This document shows, piece by piece, positions 1-8,818 of a stretch of DNA of 64,000 bases (the first letter of the stretch is position 1; each line of letters starts with the position of its first letter). The notes under the pieces were generated by a model, which saw only the letters and a list, made by a program, of their open reading frames with translations, ran no database searches and was not told the origin of the DNA. Source of the stretch: Breoghania sp. (lineage in GTDB: Bacteria > Pseudomonadota > Alphaproteobacteria > Rhizobiales > Stappiaceae); the NCBI RefSeq assembly GCF_963674635.1, contig NZ_OY771475.1:496001-560000 (forward strand). The letters run 5' to 3'. Made by a program: the position numbers and the translations under genes.

Positions 1-8
1 GGAAATGT

Positions 9-26
9 CCTTGATCCGGATCAAGG
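9..26. promoter_or_regulatory. FNR/FixK-type operator
   Basis: An 18-bp perfect palindrome contains TTGATCCGGATCAA at 11-24, an exact match to the TTGAT-N4-ATCAA consensus bound by FNR, FnrL, FixK and Anr. It lies 126 bp upstream of the FliK-like gene, but it may serve a gene to the left of the window, since the left flank is cut off. No second match was noticed in the window. Confidence 0.75.
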
Positions 27-149
27 CGCGGCCTCTCATCCGACAGCGGGGCCGCGGCTCGAAAACGCGCGCGAGCGCGTCGGATACCGGGAATTAACCG
101 ATATGGCTGTTGTCTGGTGCCTTGGAGATTTCAACCGAGAGGCACACTC

Positions 150-2579
150 TTGTCCGCCGTGGCGAGCATTCCAGTGTCGGTGCCGACCAATACCGGGCAG
201 AGCCTGACGGCTCTGGGAGCCGGGCAGGTGGTGGCTGCGCGCGTGGTTTCGCAAGGTGGGGACGGCACGACACAGCTTTCGCTTGGCAAGGGACAGCAGG
301 TGGAGGTGCGCCTGCCGATGGCCCTTCCGGCGGGCACAACGGTGGCCCTGCAGGTGCAATCTGGCGGGACGCAGCCCAATCTGGCGTTGATGGTCGATGC
401 GCAGGGCCAGCCGATGACACCGGATGTCGCGCGCGCCGCTCTTGCGGCCTCGCAGAATACCGGAACAGGGGGCACTGCGGCCGGTCAGGCCATCCCATTG
501 CCGCAACCTGCCGTGCAGCGTCCCGTCTTCACGCCGGGCGATGTTCTGAATGCTCAGGTTCTCGGACAGACAGCCGAAGGTGCGACCCGTCTCAATGTGG
601 GGCGCACCATGCTTGATGCGCGGCTTCCCGAAGCCTTGCCCCAAGGCATGCGAACCGTCGCCCTGAAGGTGGAGACGGGTGGCACGCAGCCACGCCTTGC
701 GGTGGTGGTGGATGGGGAGGGGCGTCCGGCAAATCCCGAGGCGGTGCGAGCCCAGGCGGCAAGCGGCCAGGTGCGCACCGGTCCTGCCTTCACCGCAACA
801 CCGCCGGCCTCGGGGCAGACGGCGGGGTCGGTGGCTGCCCAATCCGACCCGGCGCAAACGCTTGCAGCCCTCAAGACCGGCGATCTGGTCAATGCCAAGG
901 TCATCCAGCAGGGCGCGGATGGCACGACGCGGCTGTCCATCGGGCGCGCGCAGGTGGAGGTTCGCCTGCCGGTCGCGCTCAAGGAGGGCGCGACGGTCAC
1001 CTTGCGGGCGGAGGTCGGCACGGGTGTTGGCAGCGCTCAGCCCACATTGCGGCTCGGCGCGCTCGTCGATCCGCACAACCAGCCGCTTTCGGGCGATGTC
1101 GCGCGCATGGCCAACGCCGCGCGCGCGCAGGCTCCCGTGCAGGCGACGGTGGTCTCCGGGCCCGGCAAATTGCCGCCTGCGGGGAGCCTTGTCGCGGCGA
1201 AGGTCCTGCTTGCCGCATCCGACGGCATGCCGCAGATCGCGATCGGCAAGAGCGTGATCAAGGCCCCGCTCGGCGCACTGCCGGAAGCGGGCGGAACTGT
1301 TCTCGTAAAGATCGCATCGAATGGGACTGGCGCAGAGCCGCCGCAGCTATCGCTTCTGACGAACCGTCAGGGGGCACCCGTCAACGGGGAGACAACGCAG
1401 GCATTGGCCTCTGCCCGGCAAATGCCATCGGGCGAGGTGAAGCTCGTTCAGACGTCCGCCCCCGGTACGCTGAAGCCGACGGCGGCGCCCGAAGCGCTGG
1501 AAAAGGCGGTGAATGAGGCGCGCCCCCTGGCAGCATCGCGGCAGGATTCCATGGCCCCGCTCTTTGCCAATGCGGCGGCGGCCTCGGGAAAATCGAGCCC
1601 GCTGCCGCCCGTTCTTCAGCAAGTGGTGCGCGATGTTCTGGGCTTCCGGCTTCCCGCCGATGGGGTGACCGGCGAGCAGGTGCGTGTCGCCGCCGGGCGG
1701 TCCGGGCTCTTCAGCGAAGCGCAGGCGGCAACGGCCAGGGGGGAAAGCGCCTCAGGTCAGGTGCCGCAGGGTGCGCGTTCCCAATCCTCACCAGCACGCG
1801 CGACGGCGGCGGGAGACGTTTTGGCGGCACCCGACACATTGCAGGCGCTCGTCAATGCGAGTGTTCAGGGCGGGGGCAAGGCGGACCTGAAAAACACGCT
1901 CTTCCTGTTGCGCGCGGTCTTGTCCGGCTTTCTTGGAGAGGATGCGGACCTGCCGCTGCCGCCCCGCGCCGGAACACCGCCGCCACCGCCGCGCGCGGGC
2001 GGTCAGCCGCAGGGCCAGCAGCCGGCGCAATCGGGGCTCGCGGATGCGACCGGGCCGAAACAGGCGGCGCGCATGCTTCTGTCGGATACGGAAGCCGCGC
2101 TTTCGCGCATCCGGCTCTCTCAGATCGCCTCACAGCCGAGCGGGCAATCCGGCGGACCGGATGCCGCGACCTTGCACGGGCGGCCAGGGCAGGCGGCTCA
2201 TTGGACCTTCGAAATCCCTCTCATGGTCTCCGCGGGCACGGCGATGGCGCAGTTTCAGATCTTTCGCGACGAGGAAGGTGGGGGGACCTTTGAACAGCCG
2301 GAAGCGGCCGGATGGCGGCTTCACTTCGCGCTCGATCTTCCCGAAACCGGGGCTGTGGAGAGCCTCGTGGCGCTTGGCGGGCAGGGCACGACGGTGACAC
2401 TCTGGGCGCAGCGTCCCGATGTGGCCGCCGCACTTCGCGAGGGGGCAGACGAGCTTTCCGGCGTTCTGGAACTCGCTGGCATCGATGTGGCCAGCGTCCG
2501 CATCCGGCACGGTTTGCCCGCAGGGCCCGCCAAGAACAAGGCCGCGCCTTCGGGCTATTTTCTGGATCGGCTGACATGA
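150..2579 (+). CDS. FliK-like hook-length control protein with four internal repeats
   Basis: This 809-residue Ala/Gly/Pro/Gln-rich protein has a C-terminal region (roughly the last 130 residues) resembling the Flg_hook domain of FliK, the secreted ruler that sets flagellar hook length. The N-terminal half has four tandem copies of a 65-75 residue module, encoded at about 220-420, 535-735, 870-1090 and 1180-1385. Each module runs G-x-x-V-x-A-x-V, then a GTT/GAT-R-L-x-G segment, an RLP, then a TQP/AQP and a DxxGxP. The TTG at 150 is preferred because GAGAGG (137-142) sits 7 bases upstream; GTG at 159 or 117 are alternatives. The stop overlaps the next gene (ATGA), so the two are coupled. The family assignment rests on the C-terminus and on the FlhB-like neighbour. 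Confidence 0.72.
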   Translation: MSAVASIPVSVPTNTGQSLTALGAGQVVAARVVSQGGDGTTQLSLGKGQQVEVRLPMALPAGTTVALQVQSGGTQPNLALMVDAQGQPMTPDVARAALAASQNTGTGGTAAGQAIPLPQPAVQRPVFTPGDVLNAQVLGQTAEGATRLNVGRTMLDARLPEALPQGMRTVALKVETGGTQPRLAVVVDGEGRPANPEAVRAQAASGQVRTGPAFTATPPASGQTAGSVAAQSDPAQTLAALKTGDLVNAKVIQQGADGTTRLSIGRAQVEVRLPVALKEGATVTLRAEVGTGVGSAQPTLRLGALVDPHNQPLSGDVARMANAARAQAPVQATVVSGPGKLPPAGSLVAAKVLLAASDGMPQIAIGKSVIKAPLGALPEAGGTVLVKIASNGTGAEPPQLSLLTNRQGAPVNGETTQALASARQMPSGEVKLVQTSAPGTLKPTAAPEALEKAVNEARPLAASRQDSMAPLFANAAAASGKSSPLPPVLQQVVRDVLGFRLPADGVTGEQVRVAAGRSGLFSEAQAATARGESASGQVPQGARSQSSPARATAAGDVLAAPDTLQALVNASVQGGGKADLKNTLFLLRAVLSGFLGEDADLPLPPRAGTPPPPPRAGGQPQGQQPAQSGLADATGPKQAARMLLSDTEAALSRIRLSQIASQPSGQSGGPDAATLHGRPGQAAHWTFEIPLMVSAGTAMAQFQIFRDEEGGGTFEQPEAAGWRLHFALDLPETGAVESLVALGGQGTTVTLWAQRPDVAAALREGADELSGVLELAGIDVASVRIRHGLPAGPAKNKAAPSGYFLDRLT

Positions 2580-2878
2580 TGGGCGATCCGGCGAAAAAGA
2601 CAGTCCCGGCCCGCCGCGACGAAAAGCGTCGCGTTGCCGTCGCGCTTCACTATGACAACCAGGGCGCGCCGACGGTTACGGCCAAGGGCGAAGGACATAT
2701 CGCGGAGAACATCCTGAAGCTCGCGCGCGAAAGCGGCGTGCCGGTGGAGGAGGATGCGATTCTGGCCCAGGCGCTTTCGCAGGTGGAGCTGGGTGAGGAG
2801 ATCCCGGAGGAGCTCTACAAGGCGGTTGCGGTCATCATCGGCTTCATCCTTCGCCGTGGAGCAAAGGCGTCGAAGTAA
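2576..2878 (+). CDS. FlhB C-terminal-like protein (FlhX family)
   Basis: This 100-residue protein corresponds to the cytoplasmic tail of FlhB after its NPTH autocleavage site. It has the family's hallmarks: a YDNQ-x-x-P-x-V-x-A-KG opening, IAENI, a GVPVEED segment and an IPEELY motif near the end. It has no membrane domain and no NPTH motif. FlhX-type paralogues can replace the FlhB tail and act at the substrate-specificity switch of flagellar export. The start is the ATG overlapping the FliK-like stop. That pairing of ruler and switch protein supports a joint role in hook or rod export, although no other flagellar gene is in the window. Confidence 0.85.
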   Translation: MMGDPAKKTVPARRDEKRRVAVALHYDNQGAPTVTAKGEGHIAENILKLARESGVPVEEDAILAQALSQVELGEEIPEELYKAVAVIIGFILRRGAKASK

Positions 2879-3002
2879 GGCTTGTCGCAAGAACCTCTTG
2901 CGGCGCGGCGAAAGACGCACTACCCAACAAACAAAAGCCCGCGTGCGATTTCGTGACCGCGCGCAGGTATCCGTTTTGCCGCAGACAGGACACTTTGCAG
3001 TC

Positions 3003-4487
3003 ATGACGATCGTCGACACCCGAACCCCCGATCCCAAGAAGTTTATCAAGGGCGCCACGGGCGACTGGGAAATCGTCATCGGCATGGAGGTCCACGCTCA
3101 GGTGACTTCCAAGTCGAAGCTATTTTCCGGGGCTTCCACCGAATTCGGTCAGGATCCCAATTCCAACGTGTCGCTGGTCGATGCGGCCATGCCCGGCATG
3201 CTGCCCGTGATCAACGAGGAATGTGTACGTCAGGCGGTTCGCACGGGTCTTGGCCTCAAGGCCGAGATCAACCTGAAAAGCGTCTTCGACCGGAAGAACT
3301 ATTTCTATCCGGATCTGCCGCAGGGCTATCAGATTTCGCAGTTCAAGCAGCCCATTGTCGGCGAAGGCAAGATCCTTCTCGACATGGCGGATGGCGAGCA
3401 GGTGGAAATCGGCGTGGAGCGCCTGCATCTGGAACAGGACGCAGGCAAGTCGCTGCATGACCAGCACCCGACAATGTCTTTCGTCGACCTGAACCGTTCC
3501 GGCGTGGCGCTGATGGAAATCGTGTCCAAGCCGGATCTGCGCTGTTCCGACGAGGCCAAGGCCTATCTGACCAAGCTGCGCACCATCCTGCGTTATCTGG
3601 GTACCTGTGACGGCAACATGGAACAGGGCTCCATGCGCGCCGACATCAACGTCTCCGTGCGCAAGCCCGGTGGTGAATTCGGCACGCGCTGCGAGATCAA
3701 GAACGTCAATTCCATCCGCTTCGCCGGTCAGGCCATCGAGTATGAAGCACGCCGCCAGATCGGCATTCTGGAAGATGGCGGGTCCATCGATCAGGAAACC
3801 CGGCTGTTCGATCCGGGCAAGGGCGAGACGCGCTCCATGCGCTCCAAGGAAGAGGCGCATGATTACCGCTACTTCCCCGATCCCGACCTGCTGCCGCTGG
3901 AATTCGATCAGGCCTTTGTGGATGCGCTGGCAGCCGATCTGCCGGAGCTTCCCGACGACAAGAAGGCCCGTTTCATCGCCGATTACGGCCTGACGCCCTA
4001 TGACGCCGATATTCTGGTGCATGAAAAGGCGTCCGCCGATTTCTTCGAGGACGTCGCTGAGGGCCGTGATGCGAAGCTTTCCGCGAACTGGGTGATCAAC
4101 GAACTGTTCGGCCGCCTGAACAAGGAAGGTCTGGATGTCACCAACAGCCCGGTTTCGGCCGATCAGCTGGGTGGCATCGTCGATCTTATCAAGGGCGGCG
4201 AGATTTCGGGCAAGATCGCAAAGGATCTCTTCGAGATCGTGTGGTCGGAAGGCGGAGACCCGAAGAAGATCGTGGAAGATCGCGGCATGAAGCAGGTCAC
4301 GGACCTTGGCGCGATCGAGGCCATCGTGGACGAAATTGTCGCAGCCAATCCCGAGAAGGCGGCTCAGGCCAAGGAAAAGCCGGGTCTCCTCGGCTGGTTC
4401 GTCGGGCAGGTCATGAAAGCCTCGCAAGGCAAGGCGAATCCTCAGGCTGTCAACGATCTGCTGCGCCAGAAGATCGGCATCGAATAA
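3003..4487 (+). CDS. gatB: Aspartyl/glutamyl-tRNA amidotransferase subunit B
   Basis: GatB (494 residues, normal length) is the tRNA-binding kinase subunit of GatCAB, which converts Glu-tRNA(Gln) and Asp-tRNA(Asn) to the cognate amide forms. The N-terminal half contains the GatB signature (GMEVHAQ, SDP-like PDLPQGYQISQ, RADINVSVR). The C-terminal YqeY-like tail ends in a KANPQAVNDLLRQKI-type segment. The start ATG is preceded by AGGA about 12 bases upstream. gatA and gatC are not in the window. A GC-rich hairpin follows the stop. Confidence 0.98.
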   Translation: MTIVDTRTPDPKKFIKGATGDWEIVIGMEVHAQVTSKSKLFSGASTEFGQDPNSNVSLVDAAMPGMLPVINEECVRQAVRTGLGLKAEINLKSVFDRKNYFYPDLPQGYQISQFKQPIVGEGKILLDMADGEQVEIGVERLHLEQDAGKSLHDQHPTMSFVDLNRSGVALMEIVSKPDLRCSDEAKAYLTKLRTILRYLGTCDGNMEQGSMRADINVSVRKPGGEFGTRCEIKNVNSIRFAGQAIEYEARRQIGILEDGGSIDQETRLFDPGKGETRSMRSKEEAHDYRYFPDPDLLPLEFDQAFVDALAADLPELPDDKKARFIADYGLTPYDADILVHEKASADFFEDVAEGRDAKLSANWVINELFGRLNKEGLDVTNSPVSADQLGGIVDLIKGGEISGKIAKDLFEIVWSEGGDPKKIVEDRGMKQVTDLGAIEAIVDEIVAANPEKAAQAKEKPGLLGWFVGQVMKASQGKANPQAVNDLLRQKIGIE

Positions 4488-4520
4488 GCCGGCTCTTCGT
4501 TCGAATATCGTGATTTATGT

Positions 4521-4540
4521 CAGGGGCCTAAGGGCCCCTG
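4521..4540 (+). terminator. Hairpin after gatB
   Basis: CAGGGGCC and GGCCCCTG form an 8-bp perfect stem with a TAAG loop, 33 bases after the gatB stop. There is no U-tract after it, so it may act with Rho or as a 3' end stabiliser. Confidence 0.55.
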
Positions 4541-4860
4541 ATTGCGTTCGGAACGGCGCTGTCTTGTGCGTTGCATCAGATTTTCCTAATCCTGCCATGC
4601 CTTTGCCTCGATCCTTGATGAATTTGCTTGCAGTAAAACCCACATAGGGAGATATGAACGGCCTTGGCCGCTGAGCGTCAGTACAACCGAACGGGGTGGA
4701 ACCTGTTTGTGTTTGCTGCGTTTGCACAGCAGGCCGGTGGTTCGGTCTTCACGAAGCAAATTTCGGGAAATGACTTGCGATCTGCGTGACGCGCGCCATG
4801 CACTCCGGCGCGCGGTGGCTGCATGAGCGCCGGGTCAGGACCCATCGGTCAGGTTCTCAC
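4541..4860. other. Intergenic region upstream of opgG
   Basis: No convincing gene was found. It presumably carries the opg operon promoter, but no clear -35/-10 pair could be fixed. The opgG frame stays open upstream to a GTG at 4786 and an ATG at 4798, neither with a good ribosome-binding site. Confidence 0.5.
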
Positions 4861-6504
4861 GTGCCACAGAATACGAGTTCAGAAATCAACAGACGACATT
4901 ACCTGAAGGCCAGCGCCTGTTTCATCGCAGCGATGACGGGCGGCGGAATCCTCCCAGCCTTTGCGCAGGACGCGGACCCGGCGAAAGGCAATGCGCCTTC
5001 TCCGGAAGGCGAGGCGACGGCGACCGTGGCCGACAAGGGCAAGCCCTTTAACTGGGACTGGCTTGTCGCTCGCATGAAGGCGCGCGCGGCTGCGCCCTTT
5101 GTCGATGATCAAGGTGAACTGCCGGAACAGGTGAGTGCGCTCGGGTATGACGCGCACCGCCGAATCCGGTTCCGGCCGGATCATGCGCGCTGGCGCGAGG
5201 ATGGCTACAATTTCGAATTGCAGGCCTTTTATCCCGGCTGGCTGTTCGACAAGCCCGTTCGTATCTTTGAAGTGGATGAGGGCATCTCGCGGCCGCTGGA
5301 TTTCCATCCTGGCGACTTCGAGTTCCGCAGTCCTCTGGATGAGCAAGGCTTCGACAAGATAGATCTTCCCGGCGTTGCCGGCTTCCGGCTCCATTATCCT
5401 TTGAACCGGTCCGACTATCACGATGAGTTGATTGCCTTTCTGGGCTCCAGCTACTTCCGTGCGCTGGGTCGTGGCAATAATTACGGGCTTTCCGCGCGCG
5501 GGCTTGCGGTCGATACCGCCTCGGGCAGTGCGGAGGAGTTTCCCCGCTTCACTCGTTTCTATATCGAGCGCCCGGAAAAGGGCGCGCGCGATATCAAGAT
5601 CTTCGCCGAGCTGGAAAGCGCGCGGGTGGCGGGGGCCTACGCCTTTTCGATCACCCCGGGCGTTGAAACCGTTGTGGACGTGCAGGCCGCGATCTTCCTG
5701 CGCGATGCGGTTGCGCGTCTCGGCCTTGCGCCGCTCACCTCCATGTATCTGTTCGGTGAGAACGACCGCACCGGGTTCGACGATTATCGTCCGGAGGTGC
5801 ATGACAGCGACGGGCTGGTGATTCTGCGGGCCAATGGCGAGCGGATCTGGCGTCCGCTGACCAATCCTGGCCAGCTCCAGCTTTCGGTCTTCTCCGAGGA
5901 CAATCCCGGCGGCTTCGGCCTTCTGCAGCGCGATCGTTCGCCCGACCATTATCTCGACACCGAGGCGCGTTACGAACGGCGACCGTCGGTCTGGATCGAG
6001 CCGGTGGGCGAGTGGGGCAAGGGCTCCGTCTTTCTGGCGGAAATCCCATCCAAGGAGGAGGTCCACGACAATGTGGTGGCCTTCTGGATGCCGGAAAACG
6101 GGCTTGAGGCGGGCGCTGAGCACTGGCTTCACTACCGCATGCTCTGGGCGATGGATGTGGAGGGCGATGTTCCGCTCGCCCGTGTCCTGCGCACCCATGC
6201 CGGCGCTGGCGGAACCTCCGCCTCGAAACCGGATCCGAACCTTCGCAAGTTCCTGATCGATTTTGCGGGCGATCCGCTTGTCGGGCTTGGCGAGGATGCC
6301 GAGGTTGTGGCGCGGGTCAGTGTCAGCAACGGGAAGGTCCAGCACAAAATTTTGAACAAATTGCAGGGTAGCGACGTTTGGAGGTTGATCCTCGATATCA
6401 GGCGCAAGGACGCGGGTGATCCGGTGGAGATAAACGCGGCACTTTTGCTTGGAGAGGATCGTTTGAGCGAAATTTGGACATATCAGTGGGGACAGACGGT
6501 ATGA
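4861..6504 (+). CDS. opgG: Periplasmic glucan biosynthesis protein OpgG/OpgD family
   Basis: This 547-residue MdoG-family protein helps build the glucose backbone of osmoregulated periplasmic glucans, acting in the periplasm on chains exported by OpgH. The GTG start at 4861 gives an N-terminus with a twin-arginine motif (RRHYLK, residues 11-16), a hydrophobic core and an AFAQ cleavage site. This suggests folded export by Tat, as for E. coli OpgD. CAGG lies 7 bases before this GTG; an ATG at 4798 would add 21 residues that look unlike a signal peptide. The stop overlaps the next start (ATGA). The family is certain; choosing OpgG over OpgD rests on operon position. Confidence 0.9.
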   Translation: MPQNTSSEINRRHYLKASACFIAAMTGGGILPAFAQDADPAKGNAPSPEGEATATVADKGKPFNWDWLVARMKARAAAPFVDDQGELPEQVSALGYDAHRRIRFRPDHARWREDGYNFELQAFYPGWLFDKPVRIFEVDEGISRPLDFHPGDFEFRSPLDEQGFDKIDLPGVAGFRLHYPLNRSDYHDELIAFLGSSYFRALGRGNNYGLSARGLAVDTASGSAEEFPRFTRFYIERPEKGARDIKIFAELESARVAGAYAFSITPGVETVVDVQAAIFLRDAVARLGLAPLTSMYLFGENDRTGFDDYRPEVHDSDGLVILRANGERIWRPLTNPGQLQLSVFSEDNPGGFGLLQRDRSPDHYLDTEARYERRPSVWIEPVGEWGKGSVFLAEIPSKEEVHDNVVAFWMPENGLEAGAEHWLHYRMLWAMDVEGDVPLARVLRTHAGAGGTSASKPDPNLRKFLIDFAGDPLVGLGEDAEVVARVSVSNGKVQHKILNKLQGSDVWRLILDIRRKDAGDPVEINAALLLGEDRLSEIWTYQWGQTV

Positions 6505-6866
6505 GTGCCGAGATGCAATCCGGTGGCTTCGCTCGCGCGTCCGTGCAAGCGGTTCACTCCAATCTATCATGGGCAACCTTGCGTGAGGCTTTAGGCCGGC
6601 CCGATCTCGATGATGAGGTGCTGGGCGAGGCGGTCAGCGATGCCATCGAGACGATCGTGCGGCCGTCGTGCGATGAGGATCGTTCGCGCCTGATCGGTCA
6701 GCTTGTGGCTGGAGACCTTGAGGGGCAACTGCCGCGCGTGGTGGTGGCCTCCTTGTGCCTGCCCGCACCGCGCGCGCCGCTCGCCATGCCGGTGCAGGTC
6801 CTTCAAAGCGAACGCAGGCCGGTATTCGCCCGCCTCTTCTCGCGGATCCGCGCCCGCCAGGGCTGA
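6501..6866 (+). CDS. Small protein between opgG and opgH (opgI-like position)
   Basis: This 121-residue protein is translationally coupled to opgG through an ATGA overlap and sits 62 bases before opgH. It has no signal peptide and no membrane segment. The N-terminal half is acidic and helical in character, with a Pro/Ala-rich stretch and a basic C-terminus (RLFSRIRARQG). I do not recognise a domain. In Rhodobacter sphaeroides the glucan operon is opgGIH, with a small gene of unknown function, opgI, in the same slot, so this is a positional candidate for that gene. Sequence homology to OpgI was not tested. Confidence 0.75.
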   Translation: MSAEMQSGGFARASVQAVHSNLSWATLREALGRPDLDDEVLGEAVSDAIETIVRPSCDEDRSRLIGQLVAGDLEGQLPRVVVASLCLPAPRAPLAMPVQVLQSERRPVFARLFSRIRARQG

Positions 6867-6928
6867 TCTCTTCCTCTCTCATCAATGCGCGGGCGTCTTG
6901 GGGGCGACCCCGCCCGGAGTGTCGCGCG

Positions 6929-8776
6929 ATGGCGCATGATCGTGGAAAATCGGGTCGTATGGAAGCGTTCGCCGTTGGCTTGCGCCGGTCCGGAGCGATC
7001 ATTCTCACCCTTGGGCTGACGGCCGGCGCTGCCGCCATGTTCGGCTCCATCGCCGTGGCGGACGGATTCGACTGGGTCGACGTGGTGCGCGTGACACTGG
7101 TCTCCTTCTGTGCGCTGTGGCTCTCATGGGGGGCCTGTACCGCAGTGCTTGGGCTGCTCTTCGGGGCGGATAAGGTCCCGGTCTCCGACGGGCCTCCGCG
7201 TGGTCGCACAGCCATCGTCATTCCGGTCTACAACGAGGCCGCGGATGCGGTCTTTGCCCGGCTCGATGCCATGTATCGCGCCATTGATGACATGGGTGTT
7301 CTCGACACGTTCGATTTCCACGTCTTGTCGGATTCCACGCGTGCGCAATCGGTGGTGGACGAGAAGGCGCTTTATCGCCGTGCCGTGATGGCGCTGGGGG
7401 CAGGCGGGCGGCTCTTCTATCGCCATCGCTCGCCGAATGTCGGTCGCAAAGCGGGCAATATCGCGGATTTCATCCGCGCCAATGGCGGCGCCTATGACTA
7501 CATGCTGGTGCTCGATGCCGACAGTCTGATGCATGCCCGCACCATTGTGGAGATGGTGCGCCGCATGGAGGCGGTGCCGGATCTGGGTCTTTTGCAGACG
7601 GTTCCGCAGATCATCGGGCGACGCACGCTGTTCGGGCGCATGATCCAGTTTTCCGCCAGCTTCTATTCGCCGCTCTTTTCGCGCGGTGTGGCGGCCCTTC
7701 AGGGGCGGCAGGGGCCGTTCTGGGGGCACAATGCCCTTATCCGGGTGCGCGCCTTTGCCGAGACCTGCGGCCTGCCCGCGCTTGAGGGCAAGCCGCCCTT
7801 CGGCGGCGACATCCTTTCCCATGACACGGTCGAGGCGGCCATGTTGGCGCGTGGCGGCTGGCGGGTGCGGCTTGATCCCGACCTTGAGGGATCGTTTGAG
7901 GAGGCTCCGGCCAATCTCATCGAATATGCCAAGCGCGACCGCCGCTGGTGTCAGGGCAATCTTCAGCATTCCCGCGTCTTGAGAGCCCCCGGCCTGCCGC
8001 TGTGGAGCCGGCTCAACATCCTTCAGGGGATTTTCGGCTACCTGGCCTCGCCAGTATGGCTGTTGTTCCTGATTGCCAGTGTCGCAGCTCCCCTGTTTGC
8101 GCCGCCGCCGGTCTATTTCATGTCGGATTCCATGTTCCCGCGGTTCCCGCATCCGGAAACGGAAAAGGGCCTGGCGCTGCTCTTTGGCGTCGTCGCGCTT
8201 CTGATTCTGCCAAAGGCGCTGCTGCTTCTTCGCGCCGTCGTGACGGGCGAGGCGGGGCCATATGGCGGTCGCCTGCGCACAGCCTGGTCGGCGCTTTTGG
8301 AATTGTTGCTCGCATCGCTTCTCGCCCCGATCCACATGATGTTCCAGAGCCGTTCTGTCTGGCAGGTGATAACGGGGGCCGATTTCGGCTGGCCATCGAG
8401 CGAGCGCGAGGACGGCTCTCTCGACTTGCTCACATCGTTCAAGGCAAGTTGGTGGATGTGCGTGGTCGGCATGGGAACGCTGGGCTTTGCGTTTTACTTC
8501 GTGCCCAGCCTGGTCGCCTGGTTAAGCCCGGTCGTGCTGCCGCTGATCCTTGCGCCGATCATCGTGTGGTGGACGGCGTCCATCGGGTCCGGTGAGCGCG
8601 CCCGCAATCGCGGCATCTTTCTGACCCCGCAGGAATGGCGCGAGGACGCGATCATCGCAGCAGCCCGCCGCGCGCTGGACTACTACAGCAGGCCGCGCGA
8701 CGCGGCGCCAGAGCCGCAGGCCGAGGGGGATAGGGGCGCCGCTCTCGACCTCGCGACGGGACCAGCCCGCGGCTGA
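6929..8776 (+). CDS. opgH: Glucans biosynthesis glucosyltransferase H
   Basis: OpgH is the inner-membrane family-2 glucosyltransferase that polymerises the beta-glucan backbone from UDP-glucose and passes it to the periplasm. The 615-residue protein has two N-terminal membrane segments (about 22-44 and 52-78), the GT-A core with IPVYNEA at 98-104 and the DAD motif at 196-198, a later HDTVEA motif, an RRW-type motif (KRDRRWCQGN), and several C-terminal membrane helices. It is shorter than the 847-residue E. coli protein, mainly lacking the long cytoplasmic N-terminus. The ATG at 6929 has GGAG 9 bases upstream. It closes the opgG-small gene-opgH operon and converges on the DUF2147 gene 42 bases away. 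Confidence 0.95.
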   Translation: MAHDRGKSGRMEAFAVGLRRSGAIILTLGLTAGAAAMFGSIAVADGFDWVDVVRVTLVSFCALWLSWGACTAVLGLLFGADKVPVSDGPPRGRTAIVIPVYNEAADAVFARLDAMYRAIDDMGVLDTFDFHVLSDSTRAQSVVDEKALYRRAVMALGAGGRLFYRHRSPNVGRKAGNIADFIRANGGAYDYMLVLDADSLMHARTIVEMVRRMEAVPDLGLLQTVPQIIGRRTLFGRMIQFSASFYSPLFSRGVAALQGRQGPFWGHNALIRVRAFAETCGLPALEGKPPFGGDILSHDTVEAAMLARGGWRVRLDPDLEGSFEEAPANLIEYAKRDRRWCQGNLQHSRVLRAPGLPLWSRLNILQGIFGYLASPVWLLFLIASVAAPLFAPPPVYFMSDSMFPRFPHPETEKGLALLFGVVALLILPKALLLLRAVVTGEAGPYGGRLRTAWSALLELLLASLLAPIHMMFQSRSVWQVITGADFGWPSSEREDGSLDLLTSFKASWWMCVVGMGTLGFAFYFVPSLVAWLSPVVLPLILAPIIVWWTASIGSGERARNRGIFLTPQEWREDAIIAAARRALDYYSRPRDAAPEPQAEGDRGAALDLATGPARG

Positions 8777-8818
8777 TCCCGTTTCCCGCCAGACGGTGGT
8801 GGTGTGAGAGGCTTCGGG

